NCBI GenBank assembly: GCA_030602715.1 | Contig: JAUVZD010000008.1 | Location: 64,001-128,000, forward strand | Origin: Candidatus Coatesiibacteriota bacterium | GTDB lineage: Bacteria > RBG-13-66-14 > B26-G2 > JAUVZD01 | Direction: 5' to 3' | DNA length: 64,000 nucleotides | Part shown: positions 43,380 to 51,239 of the stretch, in pieces | How positions within the stretch are numbered: position 1 is the stretch's first letter | How the letters are laid out: every line of letters starts with the position of its first letter | Program-made: the position numbers and the translations under genes | Notes under the pieces: generated by a model | Database searches by the model: none | What the model saw: the letters and a program-made list of their open reading frames with translations, nothing else | Told to the model about the DNA's origin: nothing

Positions 43380-44918
43380 TCACATCTCCCTATCCAGAGC
43401 CCTATACTGTATCCCCTCGCTGATGTGGTGGGGGGAAATGCTTTCGGCACCCTCCAGGTCGGCGATGGTGCGTGCCAGCTTGGTGATGCGGTCGTAAGCC
43501 CGGGCGGATAGCCCCAGCTTGTCCACCGCCCGAGCCAGAAGCGTCTTGCACTCCTCATCCAGCGGACAGTGTTCCCGCAGAAGTTTTCCGCTTATCTGCG
43601 AGTTGGTATAGATGCCCGAAAGGTGTTGGAAGCGCTCCAACTGTGTCTTGCGGGCGGCTGAAACCCGGCGGCGTATGTCGGCGCTGGGCTCTCCGCCGAC
43701 CTCCTTGGTCAGTTTATCAAAGGGCACCGCCGGCACCTCCAGGTGGATGTCTATGCGGTCCAGAACCGGTCCGCTCACTCGCTGGCGGTAGCGGGCAACC
43801 TGTGGCGGGGAGCAGGTGCAGGGACGGGTGGGGCTGCCGAAGAAACCGCAGGGGCAGGGGTTCATGGAGGTGGCAAGCATGAAGTTTGCCGGATAGGTGA
43901 TGTTAGCCGCCGCCCGGCTGATGGTCACCATTCCGTCCTCCATCGGCTGGCGAATTGCCTCCAGCACATTACGTTCCAGCTCGGGAAGCTCGTCAAGAAA
44001 CAGAACCCCGTGATGGGCAAGGGATATCTCCCCCGGGCGGGGCATAGCTCCTCCGCCTATCAGCCCGGCGTCGGAGATGGTGTGGTGGGGGGAGCGGAAG
44101 GGGCGTTGGCAGAGCAGAGCCTGGCTTGCCGGCAGGTTGCCGGCGATGGAGTGAATCTTGGTTGCCTCCAGAGCTTCATCCAGGGTGAGCGGTGGAAGGA
44201 TGCCCGGCAGTCGTCTTGCCATCATGGTCTTGCCGGAGCCGGGAGGGCCGATGAGGAGGATGTTATGGCTTCCGGCGGCAGCCACCTCCAGAGCACGTTT
44301 GGCGTGCTCCTGCCCCTTGACCTCCGCCATATCCAGGGGGTATTCCTCAACGCCGGCACGGAAGAGCTGGTCTATGTCCACCTCGGTGGGAGGAATGGCG
44401 AGCGAACCGTTCAGAAGCTCCACCACCTCCTCCAGGCTTTCTATGCCATAGACATCTATTCCCTCGGCAAGGGCAGCCTGGGGGGCGTTTTCCTTGGAGA
44501 TGATGAGCGACTTGATGCCCGCCTGCCGGCAGGCAAGAGCCAGGGGTAAAGCGCCCTTAACTGGACGCACAGTACCCTCCAGAGCCAGCTCGCCTACGAC
44601 GGCGGTCTTGCTGTCCGGAGGGATGAGTAACTGCCCGGAGGCGCAGAGTATGCCTACCGCGATGGGCAGGTCGTAGATTGGACCTTCCTTGCGGGTGTCG
44701 GCGGGAGCCAGGTTGACGGTCACCTTGCCGTCGGGCATCTTGAAGCCGGAGTTGGTGAGCGCCGACTGCACCCGCTCCCGGCTCTCCTTTACCGCTGCAT
44801 CGGGCAAGCCTACGGTGATGAAGTAGGGGCTTACACCGTGAATGTCAACCTCCACCTCCACCAGGTAGCCGTCAATGCCCAACAGAGCGGCGGACAGGGT
44901 CTTGGAATATCTGCGCAT
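43380..44918 (-). CDS. comM: YifB/ComM family Mg-chelatase-like AAA+ ATPase
   Basis: 512 residues, normal length. N-terminal ChlI-like domain (VEVDIHGVSPYFITVGLPD, KVTVNLAPADTRKEGPIYDLPIAVG), then the AAA+ core with Walker A IGPPGSGKT and Walker B GVLFLDELPE, the FRSPHHTISDAGLIGGG loop, an Fe-S/zinc-like cysteine group (MNPCPCGFFG, CTCSP) and the C-terminal domain. ComM is a hexameric helicase that promotes branch migration in natural transformation. No other competence gene is in the window. Confidence 0.95.
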   Translation of the reverse strand: MRRYSKTLSAALLGIDGYLVEVEVDIHGVSPYFITVGLPDAAVKESRERVQSALTNSGFKMPDGKVTVNLAPADTRKEGPIYDLPIAVGILCASGQLLIPPDSKTAVVGELALEGTVRPVKGALPLALACRQAGIKSLIISKENAPQAALAEGIDVYGIESLEEVVELLNGSLAIPPTEVDIDQLFRAGVEEYPLDMAEVKGQEHAKRALEVAAAGSHNILLIGPPGSGKTMMARRLPGILPPLTLDEALEATKIHSIAGNLPASQALLCQRPFRSPHHTISDAGLIGGGAMPRPGEISLAHHGVLFLDELPELERNVLEAIRQPMEDGMVTISRAAANITYPANFMLATSMNPCPCGFFGSPTRPCTCSPPQVARYRQRVSGPVLDRIDIHLEVPAVPFDKLTKEVGGEPSADIRRRVSAARKTQLERFQHLSGIYTNSQISGKLLREHCPLDEECKTLLARAVDKLGLSARAYDRITKLARTIADLEGAESISPHHISEGIQYRALDREM

Positions 44919-45073
44919 TTAAGTGGGTGATCTGCTTATGTGCAAATTTTATATTAAAAAATCCAACGATTAAAGGGTAATCGTAGGGAGCATAAGGATT
45001 CAAAATAGGATTTATTATTGTATCCCCCCTTCAAGCGAAGTCAAAGTTTCCTTTGGGTGGGGTTTAAATGGGT

Positions 45074-45102
45074 TTCGGGGGAGGCATTTTGCCTCCCCCG
45101 AA
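45074..45102. repeat. Long perfect hairpin
   Basis: TTCGGGGGAGGCA / TGCCTCCCCCGAA, 13-bp stem and 3-base loop. No T-run follows on either strand, so it is not a standard terminator. It ends four bases before the AAAGGAG of the short ORF, so it could occlude or expose that ribosome site. Confidence 0.55.
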
Positions 45103-45118
45103 GGTGAAAGGAGCAGTT

Positions 45119-45226
45119 ATGCGGTTTGGGTTAGTAGATGTCAAAAGAAGGTTTTCAGTCGGTAAACATATAGAGAATTCGCTACCCAACCGATGGAATA
45201 GACAGGCGACGGTGGGAAAGGTTTAA
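45119..45226 (+). CDS. Possible small basic protein (35 residues)
   Basis: ATG 45119 follows AAAGGAG (45107-45113) at ideal spacing. The 35-residue product is basic (nine Lys/Arg against two acidic residues), begins MRFGLVDVKRRF and has no membrane segment. It follows a 13-bp hairpin directly. It may be a leader peptide, a small protein, or chance; no homologue is recognised. Confidence 0.35.
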   Translation: MRFGLVDVKRRFSVGKHIENSLPNRWNRQATVGKV

Positions 45227-45299
45227 TCATTTTTTGCATTTTTTTATTTAGCGTAGATTCTCAAGCTGTGCTGCAAATTTATGTGGTGAGAATACCTCC

Positions 45300-45328
45300 T
45301 TGACATAACCCTTCAATTGGCTTAAGAT
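45300..45328 (+). promoter_or_regulatory. Sigma-70-type promoter of the coaE-que-tsa operon
   Basis: TTGACA at 45300-45305, spacer 17, TAAGAT at 45323-45328, 44 bases before the first gene. Confidence 0.65.
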
Positions 45329-45372
45329 TTAGGAAATGGATATTCGTTTCCGCTGAAATCTGGAGGGGAGCG

Positions 45373-45741
45373 GTGGAAGGGTTCATAATCACCTTCTGTC
45401 CTCAATCCAAGCGTTACAAGCTATATTTCGCAAACGCAGGCGAGGTGCATTCCTGGTATATGCCTAAGGAGCCCCCGCAGGAGACCAATCTCCGCCGAAT
45501 GGCGCGCACCATGGATAGGTTTGTCCCGGCGAAAGGCGATGACTTTTCTAAGGCTGTCGCCGACCATCAGATTGATGACCCCGGAGAGGTCTGGGATGAG
45601 GGTAAGGCGGAGATGGATTCCTGGAAGGATGCTAAAATAGTTATGCATCTTGCCGGCAGGAAGCTTTCCGGAAAATATGTGCTTCTGAATGTAAGCGAGC
45701 ATTATGGTGAAGGGAGCTGGCTCATCTTCCGTGCCGAGTAG
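45373..45741 (+). CDS. Degenerate LigD 3'-phosphoesterase-like protein
   Basis: 122 residues. The middle and end follow the LigD phosphoesterase pattern: GEVHSWYMPKEPPQ (compare G-x-x-x-SW-x-x-PKGPS), GEVWDEGKAEMDSWKD, then KIVMHLAGRKLSGKYVLLNV and a final SWLIFRAE. The N-terminal strand FIITFCPQSKRYKLYFANAG aligns where active enzymes carry HHASHLHYDFRLE, and the catalytic histidines are missing. I infer a non-catalytic relative of the fold that may bind nucleic acid. No ligase or polymerase domain is attached. It starts the operon; GGAGGGGAGCG precedes the start. Its last 38 bases overlap coaE. Confidence 0.55.
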   Translation: MEGFIITFCPQSKRYKLYFANAGEVHSWYMPKEPPQETNLRRMARTMDRFVPAKGDDFSKAVADHQIDDPGEVWDEGKAEMDSWKDAKIVMHLAGRKLSGKYVLLNVSEHYGEGSWLIFRAE

Positions 45742-46360
45742 GGGCGCAGATGGGGTTAAATCCCCGGTTGTGGCTGTAACCGGTAGTCCGGGGAGCGGGA
45801 AGTCCACGGTGGCTCAGGTTTTTGAGAGCCTCGGCGCTCGGCTCATTGAGGCGGACAAGATAGGACATAGACTGCTGGAACGGGCGGAGGTGAAGGAGCA
45901 TCTGACAGCCTGGTTGGGGGAGGGGATACTGGACCAGGAGGGCAATATCTCCCGACCCAAGATGGCGAGCCTGCTTTTCGGGGATAGGGAAAAACTTACA
46001 AAATACGATGCCTTCATTCACCCCCTGCTTCTCACCGAGCTGAGGGAGATGATTGCCGAATCAGCCCGGAGGAGCGACGGTAAGATGATAGTGATAGACG
46101 CCGCTTTGATCTATGAGTGGGGCTTTGACACCGAGTGCGATGCGGTGGTGGTGGTCTCCGCCCCTCTGGAGGAGCGCATCGTCAGGTGTATGCGCAAGTT
46201 TGGGGAGAGCCGGGAGGGTGCGATAGAGCGCATGAACAGCCAGATTCCTCAGCAGGAGAAGGCGGCGAAAGCGGACTTTATCATCAAGAACCACGGCGGG
46301 ATAGATGAGCTGAGAAAGAGAGCTGAGAAGGTTTATAGTGAGCTTAAGGAGAGTTTATAG
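45704..46360 (+). CDS. coaE: Dephospho-CoA kinase
   Basis: 218 residues. P-loop VTGSPGSGKSTVAQVFE, then ADKIGHRLLE, the lid-region YDAFIHPLLLTELREMI, and DAALIYEWGFDTECDAVVVV with the RMNSQIPQQEKAAKADFIIKN end typical of CoaE. It phosphorylates dephospho-CoA in the last step of CoA synthesis. The start is uncertain: ATG 45704 overlaps the previous gene by 38 bases and adds about 20 residues beyond the usual N-terminus, with no clear ribosome site. The TAG stop overlaps the GTG of queD. Confidence 0.92.
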   Translation: MVKGAGSSSVPSRGADGVKSPVVAVTGSPGSGKSTVAQVFESLGARLIEADKIGHRLLERAEVKEHLTAWLGEGILDQEGNISRPKMASLLFGDREKLTKYDAFIHPLLLTELREMIAESARRSDGKMIVIDAALIYEWGFDTECDAVVVVSAPLEERIVRCMRKFGESREGAIERMNSQIPQQEKAAKADFIIKNHGGIDELRKRAEKVYSELKESL

Positions 46361-46740
46361 TGGTATATGAACTGGAGGCGAAGGCTCATTTTTCGTCCGC
46401 CCACGCCCTCAGGGGTTATGGGGGAGATTGCGAACGGCTGCACGGGCACAATTTTCGGGTGCTGGCGGTGGTCTATGGTGGGGAGCTGGACTCTCTTGGT
46501 TTGCTGATTGACTTTCGGGAGTTGAACGAGCTTTTAGGAGAGGTGGTGGGGGAGCTGGACCATCGGGATTTGAACTCTCTGCCTGCTTTTAATGATAAAA
46601 ATCCCAGCTCGGAGGTGCTGGCAGAGTATATCTTTGAGCGCCTTTCCGCTCTCCTGGGGGAGAAGCAGGGGGAAAGGGTGCGGGTGAAGCAGATAACCGT
46701 CTGGGAGTCGGAAGGATATGGCGCCACCTACCGACCTTGA
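46360..46740 (+). CDS. queD: 6-carboxy-5,6,7,8-tetrahydropterin synthase
   Basis: 126 residues, a standard length. Zinc ligands and core: AKAHFSSAHALRGYGGDCERLHGHNFRV (His, and HGHN), the LIDFRELN segment, and LDHRDLN, with a final ITVWESEGYGATY carrying the catalytic glutamate. It makes carboxytetrahydropterin from dihydroneopterin triphosphate in queuosine synthesis. GTG 46360 overlaps the coaE stop. Its end overlaps queC by 23 bases. Confidence 0.94.
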   Translation: MVYELEAKAHFSSAHALRGYGGDCERLHGHNFRVLAVVYGGELDSLGLLIDFRELNELLGEVVGELDHRDLNSLPAFNDKNPSSEVLAEYIFERLSALLGEKQGERVRVKQITVWESEGYGATYRP

Positions 46741-47434
46741 AGCGGTGGCTTTGCTCTCCGGGGGGCTGGACTCCACCGTGGCTATGGCTCTTGCCCATCT
46801 GGATGTGGGCGTGGCAGTCGCCCTCTGTGTGAACTACGGTCAGCGAACCTACGAACGGGAGTTTTCCGCCGCCACTGTGATATGTGAGCGTTTGGGCATT
46901 CCCCCGCCAAGGGGCGGGGTCTCCGTTGATGTATATGAGGGGCTCCGCCTTGGCGGAGGGGGAAAGTTATTGGAGCGGGAGGGAGATGCCCCCCCCGCCA
47001 AGGCGGGAGATGCCCCCGTCTTGGCGGGGGGGGGGGAGGATATGGATTTCTGGGTGCCCAACCGCAACGGCATATTGCTCAATATCGGGGCCGGGGTGGC
47101 GGAGGCTGAGGGGCTGGCGTATGTGGTGGTGGGCTTCAATTTGGAGGAGGCGGAATTCTTTCCGGATAATTCCCGAAAGTTTATGGAGAGTGCCAATTCC
47201 GCTCTGGCTTACTCCACCAGAAATAAGGTGAGAGTCATCTCCCCGACGCTGGAGATGACCAAGCGGGAGATAGTTGAGGCGGGGCTCTCGGTGGACGCAC
47301 CCCTGGAGTTGATATATTCCTGTTATCGGGGAGAGGTTGTCCACTGCGGTCGCTGTCCCAACTGTCGGCGGTTGGTGGATGCTTTTCGGGGCGCCGGTGC
47401 TTATCATTTAATAGAGCGAAAATTTGAGGGATGA
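46718..47434 (+). CDS. queC: 7-cyano-7-deazaguanine synthase (preQ0 synthase)
   Basis: 238 residues. PP-loop LLSGGLDSTVAMALA, VNYGQRTYEREFSAA, VPNRNGILLNIGAGVAEAEG, and the zinc cysteines IYSCYRGEVVHCGRCPNCRR. It converts carboxydeazaguanine to preQ0. The variable loop at about residues 62-108 is built of Gly-, Ala- and Pro-rich repeats (GDAPPAKAGDAPVLAGGG), because four short GC-rich palindromes lie in this stretch of DNA. The reading frame and all catalytic motifs are intact, so the enzyme is probably active. Confidence 0.93.
   Translation: MAPPTDLEAVALLSGGLDSTVAMALAHLDVGVAVALCVNYGQRTYEREFSAATVICERLGIPPPRGGVSVDVYEGLRLGGGGKLLEREGDAPPAKAGDAPVLAGGGEDMDFWVPNRNGILLNIGAGVAEAEGLAYVVVGFNLEEAEFFPDNSRKFMESANSALAYSTRNKVRVISPTLEMTKREIVEAGLSVDAPLELIYSCYRGEVVHCGRCPNCRRLVDAFRGAGAYHLIERKFEG
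46902..47030. repeat. Four short GC-rich palindromes inside queC
   Basis: CCCCGCC/GGCGGGG (46902-46919), CTCCGCC/GGCGGAG (46943-46958), CCCGCC/GGCGGG (46994-47007) and CCCCCGTC/GGCGGGGG with one wobble (47013-47030). The unit GGGAGATGCCCC occurs twice here and once more in a palindrome in tsaB (50200-50222), always translated as GDAP. Confidence 0.65.
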
Positions 47435-47440
47435 GGGAAG

Positions 47441-47998
47441 ATGGAGACCTATTTCCACGAACAGGACCTGGCTTATAGCGGTGAGCAACTCACCTCACAC
47501 TTCTCGCTGAAAAATTTTAAGATTATGGGCGACAGCCTGGTCGCCTTTATAGGGCGGTGTGATGTGAGTGGAGCTAATCTGGTGGACATGGAGGAGGCGC
47601 TCGCCAGCCAGAGAATCTACTCCCCCAAGATGCTCCATTTCATCGCCGAGTTCTTCGGGATGAGTATGAGAGAGGTGGTCCTCTGGCAGTATATTCTGGT
47701 CTCCCTGGCTATGTCCGGGCTCATCTCCCGGAAGAAGGGTCTGGAGATTGAGAGGGACGGCGACGACCTCTATGTCGGCGAGCGAAAACTCTCCATCTCC
47801 GTCGCCACAGTAAGTCCGGTCTCCGCCCTCATCCACCTGGGCATAAATATTGATACCAAGGGGATAGAGTTTCCCACCATCGGTCTGACGGAGCTGGGAG
47901 TCAACCCCGGGGAGTTCGCCTTGTGGGTGTTGGAGGCTTTCGTCAAGGAGGTTGAGGGGGTAAGGAAAGCCACAGCGAAGGTGCGCTGGGTGGAATAG
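47441..47998 (+). CDS. DUF366 family protein in a queuosine operon
   Basis: 185 residues. It fits DUF366 as I recall it: ETYFHEQDLAYSGEQLTSHF, KNFKIMGDSLVAFIGRCDV, a His in PKMLHFIAEFFG and VSALIHLGINID. No reaction is known; its place between queC and queE suggests a link to deazaguanine metabolism or tRNA modification. ATG follows GAGGGATGAGGGAAG. Later parts of the protein (EFPTIGLTELGVNP) look structured and intact. A recall-based family name, so moderate confidence. Confidence 0.65.
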   Translation: METYFHEQDLAYSGEQLTSHFSLKNFKIMGDSLVAFIGRCDVSGANLVDMEEALASQRIYSPKMLHFIAEFFGMSMREVVLWQYILVSLAMSGLISRKKGLEIERDGDDLYVGERKLSISVATVSPVSALIHLGINIDTKGIEFPTIGLTELGVNPGEFALWVLEAFVKEVEGVRKATAKVRWVE

Positions 47999-48025
47999 CC
48001 CAGTAAGTTGCCGAGGGAGCCGAAG

Positions 48026-48760
48026 ATGACGGAAGGTTACATAGTTGAAGCCTATCCCTCACTGGAGGGTGAGGGAGTGAAATTGGGCAGTCCAGCCCTT
48101 TTTTTTCGCCTGGCTGGATGCAACCTCCGCTGTGCCTACTGCGATACCCGCAAGGCTTGGGAGGAGAAGCCGGCTGAGGGAATGTGGAGCTTTACTGATA
48201 ATAGGCGAAAGCTGAGGAATCCTGTCTCTCAAACGACGGTGGAGGAGTGGCTGAGGGTGTGGAAGCAGATCTATCCCACAGTCGTCTTCACCGGCGGGGA
48301 GCCCTTACTGCAAGCCAAGTTTTTATGCGAGGTTGCCCATCTGGCAAAGGGATTGGGTCTGACCACCCGACTGGAGACCAACGCCACCCTGGCGGAGGCG
48401 TGGGAGACGGTCTGGGCGGATATAGACCAGGTATCTGCGGACATAAAGATACCCTCAACCAGTGGTTCTGATTTTCTTCTCCACGAACACCGCAACTTCC
48501 TGGAGAGGGCTCGTGGAAAGCTGATTCACATCAAGGTGGTGGTGGGCATAGAGACCGGAACCGAGGAGCTAATATCCGCGGCGGAACTTGCCGCAGAGGT
48601 CGCACCTCAAATTCCCCTGGTGATTATGCCCGCATCCGTTGAAGATAAACCCATAAGCATCCCCAATGAGAGGATTATTGAATGGCTGAGGGCGCTTGAG
48701 ATGATTCCCTTGGAGGTGCGCATAATTCCCCAGATGCATAAATTGTGGTCGTTGCCATGA
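48026..48760 (+). CDS. queE: 7-carboxy-7-deazaguanine synthase (radical SAM)
   Basis: 244 residues. EAYPSLEGEGVKLGSPALFF, the cluster motif CNLRCAYCDT (CX3CX2C), VVFTGGEPLLQ and a late MPQMHKLW-like IIPQMHKLW. It contracts the pterin ring to carboxydeazaguanine. ATG 48026 is chosen since AGGGAG lies six bases upstream; the TTG at 48008 would include that site in coding sequence. The end overlaps the DUF4416 gene by four bases. Confidence 0.93.
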   Translation: MTEGYIVEAYPSLEGEGVKLGSPALFFRLAGCNLRCAYCDTRKAWEEKPAEGMWSFTDNRRKLRNPVSQTTVEEWLRVWKQIYPTVVFTGGEPLLQAKFLCEVAHLAKGLGLTTRLETNATLAEAWETVWADIDQVSADIKIPSTSGSDFLLHEHRNFLERARGKLIHIKVVVGIETGTEELISAAELAAEVAPQIPLVIMPASVEDKPISIPNERIIEWLRALEMIPLEVRIIPQMHKLWSLP

Positions 48761-49299
48761 TGGAAGAAGGCAGATTACAGAAGGAGAGGGCGGTTTTGGT
48801 GGTCGGGTTCCTCTACGGTGATGAGGGAGACTACCTGCGAGCTTGCAAACTGCTGGCTGGCGACTGGGGAAAGCCTGCGGTGGAAAGCGATGCCGTCGCC
48901 TTTGATTCCACCGATTATTACCGCCCGGAGATGGGTGAGGACCTCAACCGCCGAATATGCGCCTTTTCGGTCCCCATAAAGCCCCATCAGCTCAAGGATT
49001 TCAAGGAGACCGCCAAGCAGGTGGAAGCCACCCTGTCCGAAAGAGGGCGCAGGCGGATAAATATAGACCCCGGCTATCTCACCCCGGATAAACTGGTGTT
49101 AGCCACCCATAAGGTCTATTCCTTCTCCGTTGCCCTGAGCGAGGATTTTTCTGCGGTGTTAGAGCTGGTCCATCGGAGCGGAAGCTTCCAGCCCCTCCCC
49201 TGGACCTATCCCGACTATCGGCAGATGGTAAAATTTTTCAATGGACTGCGGAAAAGGTTCTTCCCCGGGCGAGTGAGAAAGGGGGGCGGAAAGGTTTGA
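48757..49299 (+). CDS. DUF4416 family protein
   Basis: About 180 residues. Diagnostic segments are FDSTDYYRPEMGEDLNRRI, NIDPGYLTPDKLVLATHK and the end FQPLPWTYPDYRQ. Function unknown. ATG at 48757 or 48760; both overlap the queE stop. It lies between the queuosine and t6A genes and could belong with either tRNA modification set. Its end overlaps tsaE by four bases. Confidence 0.85.
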   Translation: MMEEGRLQKERAVLVVGFLYGDEGDYLRACKLLAGDWGKPAVESDAVAFDSTDYYRPEMGEDLNRRICAFSVPIKPHQLKDFKETAKQVEATLSERGRRRINIDPGYLTPDKLVLATHKVYSFSVALSEDFSAVLELVHRSGSFQPLPWTYPDYRQMVKFFNGLRKRFFPGRVRKGGGKV

Positions 49300-49784
49300 G
49301 TGATATGGCCAGATTCCTGGGTGAGGTGCACTTCACCATCTCTCCCCGCTCCACTGAGGCGTTGGGCGAAGAGCTGGGCGTTGAACTAACGCCCGGAACG
49401 GTGGTGGCTCTGGTGGGGGAGTTGGGTGCGGGAAAAACCGTATTTATAAAGGGGTTAGCTCGGGGTTTGGGGGTGGAGCAGGAGGTGGTGAGCCCCTCTT
49501 TTCAGATTGCCAGATTCTATCGTGCAAGGATGCCCCTCTGCCATCTTGACTTTTATCGCCTTAAGGCGGGAGACGAATTTGTATTCGGATTGGAGGAGTA
49601 TCTTCTGGACGACGGGGTGACGGTGATAGAGTGGGCGGATAGAATATCAACCATAATACCCGGGGATGCTGTCGCCGTGCGCATCACCATTCAGGGGGAG
49701 ATGGAGAGGCGGATAGAGCTTCTTCTCTGGGAGGAGATGTTGAGGAAAGCCGAAGAGGTCGGCGGGGAGCAATGCTTTGAGTGA
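49296..49784 (+). CDS. tsaE: tRNA threonylcarbamoyladenosine synthesis ATPase TsaE
   Basis: 162 residues. Walker A ALVGELGAGKTVFIKGLARGLG, VVSPSFQIARFYRARMPLCHLDFYRL, and EYLLDDGVTVIEWADR. It regenerates the TsaD-TsaB complex that makes t6A37. The GTG-type overlap with DUF4416 and the eight-base overlap with tsaB indicate coupled translation. Confidence 0.93.
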   Translation: MSDMARFLGEVHFTISPRSTEALGEELGVELTPGTVVALVGELGAGKTVFIKGLARGLGVEQEVVSPSFQIARFYRARMPLCHLDFYRLKAGDEFVFGLEEYLLDDGVTVIEWADRISTIIPGDAVAVRITIQGEMERRIELLLWEEMLRKAEEVGGEQCFE

Positions 49785-50526
49785 TGAGCGAAAAATCCCC
49801 AAGTTTGTTCTGGGTCTTGAGGCTTCAACCCCGCAAGCCTCCACCGCGCTTCTTGTGGAAGGTAGGTTTGCGGACCAGTGGACGGTGACCACCCATCGGG
49901 GTCATTCAAGGGCTTTGATGCCCCTGGTGGAGGGGATGCTCTCCGAACATAATATCGCCGTCTCCGAGATAGGGTTGATAGCCTGCGGTCGGGGTCCGGG
50001 GACCTTTACCGGCTTGCGGGTGGCGTGCGCCTCGGCTATGGGTCTCTCTGCACCTCACAAGATTCCCCTGGTGGGGGTGAGCAGTCTCTCCGCCCTCGCT
50101 GGTCAGGCTCCGCCGACCGAGGGATGGGTGGTGGCACTGCTGGATGCCAGAAAGGGCGAGGTCTATGCTCAGCTCTATCGCTGGCGGAGTGGGAAGCGTG
50201 GCGGGGTGGGAGATGCCCCGCCGGTAAAAACTGAGGCTGGGAGAGTTCTCTGTTCCCAATCCGAGCCTCAGGTGGCTCGGGCTGAGGGTGTGGTCTCCAA
50301 TTTGGAGGGCGAGGTGGTCTGTCTGGGTCCCGGCGCTTTGGCGTATGAGAGCGAGTTGCGGTCAGTTGTCGGGGATAGATTAAGGCTAATCTCCGCCTTC
50401 CCTTTGGCAGGAGATGTCGGCCGCCTGGGGTTGGAGAGATATAAGCTGTTGGGTGGGGGAGAGAGGCTCTCCCCACTATATCTGCGGGGTGGGGATGTGC
50501 AGATTGGGGAGAGGAATGGTAAGTGA
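49777..50526 (+). CDS. tsaB: tRNA threonylcarbamoyladenosine synthesis protein TsaB
   Basis: 249 residues. FVLGLEASTPQASTALL, HRGHSRALMPLVEGML, and CGRGPGTFTGLRVACASAMGL are TsaB hallmarks. It is the non-catalytic partner of TsaD. A palindrome at 50200-50222 inserts a short GGVGDAPPVK segment in the variable middle region, similar to the sequence in queC. The last bases overlap rimI. Confidence 0.93.
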   Translation: MSDERKIPKFVLGLEASTPQASTALLVEGRFADQWTVTTHRGHSRALMPLVEGMLSEHNIAVSEIGLIACGRGPGTFTGLRVACASAMGLSAPHKIPLVGVSSLSALAGQAPPTEGWVVALLDARKGEVYAQLYRWRSGKRGGVGDAPPVKTEAGRVLCSQSEPQVARAEGVVSNLEGEVVCLGPGALAYESELRSVVGDRLRLISAFPLAGDVGRLGLERYKLLGGGERLSPLYLRGGDVQIGERNGK

Positions 50527-51010
50527 GTCCCCTGCCGATTGGCATATTCGCTTGATGCGGGCTGAGGATATTATCCCTATCGCGGTAATTGAGGGTGAGG
50601 TTTTCGGCGACCCCTGGGCTAAGGATGTCTTTGAAAGCGAGCTTGCCAATCCAAGTGCAGTCTATCTCTGTGCGGTGGGAAGGGGAGGGGAGATCTGGGG
50701 CTATATCGGCAGTTGGATTGTTGCCGGGGAACTCCATATCACCAACATAGCGGTGCGCAAGAGCGAACAGCACCGAGGTGTGGGAAAACACCTTCTGCAG
50801 TTGTTGGAGAATAGAGCCAGAACCGAGGGATGTTCTGTCGCTTATCTGGAGGTGCGGAGGGGAAACCTGTCCGCCCAGAAGTTCTATCAGAAACGGGGTT
50901 ATACCGTGGTTCATGCCCGCCCCAATTACTATGTAAATCCCACAGAGGATGCCCTGGTGCTGAAAAAAATCCTGTCGGGGGTTGAGGATGGACATCACCC
51001 GGGCGGATAA
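50516..51010 (+). CDS. rimI: Ribosomal protein S18-alanine N-acetyltransferase-like GNAT
   Basis: 164 residues. GNAT fold: IRLMRAEDIIPIAVIEGEVFGDPW, ITNIAVRKSEQHRGVGKHLLQLLE (acetyl-CoA loop R/Q-x-x-G-x-G), VAYLEVRRGNLSAQKFYQKRGY. The start is ATG 50516 after GGGAGAGGA; a longer in-frame reading from 50414 runs through tsaB and is rejected. The tsaE-tsaB-rimI order is widespread. It acetylates S18 or related N-termini. Confidence 0.92.
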   Translation: MVSESPADWHIRLMRAEDIIPIAVIEGEVFGDPWAKDVFESELANPSAVYLCAVGRGGEIWGYIGSWIVAGELHITNIAVRKSEQHRGVGKHLLQLLENRARTEGCSVAYLEVRRGNLSAQKFYQKRGYTVVHARPNYYVNPTEDALVLKKILSGVEDGHHPGG

Positions 51011-51174
51011 AAGTAATATCCGGTTCTATCCACACCTGGAGACATTCCTCATTCCCCTCATAGTCGGGCGATGCCCATCGGGTTTATTCTGCGAACACAA
51101 CTCATCCTCCTCCCAATGTTGGGTGCGGTGGATGCAACTCTCTCTTCCTTTATGACCTGCAGGTAAGTTTTGGT

Positions 51175-51203
51175 TTGACTGCAAATTGTTTTATGGTTAT
51201 AAT
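51175..51203 (+). promoter_or_regulatory. Near-consensus sigma-70 promoter
   Basis: TTGACT at 51175-51180, spacer 17, TATAAT at 51198-51203, 36 bases before the CBS-protein gene. Confidence 0.75.
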
Positions 51204-51239
51204 ACATTCACTTAAATTAAAGGTTGGAGTTGATTTTTA

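Larger units (their letters stand above)
44919..45372. other. Intergenic region with hairpin, short ORF and promoter
   Basis: 454 bases between comM and the coaE-que-tsa operon. It holds a 13-bp perfect hairpin (45074-45102), a 35-codon ORF with a strong ribosome site (45119-45226) and the promoter at 45300-45328, each listed separately. Nothing else was seen. Confidence 0.6.

Noticed and set aside
43743-44549. 268-residue plus-strand ORF inside comM
   Set aside because: Antisense shadow; comM motifs are intact on the minus strand.
45074-45102. 13-bp hairpin as a rho-independent terminator of comM or the upstream transcript
   Set aside because: No T-run on either strand.
48008-48025. TTG start for queE
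   Set aside because: It would place the ribosome site AGGGAG inside the coding sequence; ATG 48026 fits better.
50036-50998. 320-residue ORF on the minus strand over tsaB and rimI
   Set aside because: It is a reading-frame shadow of high-GC coding sequence; both plus-strand genes have clear family motifs.
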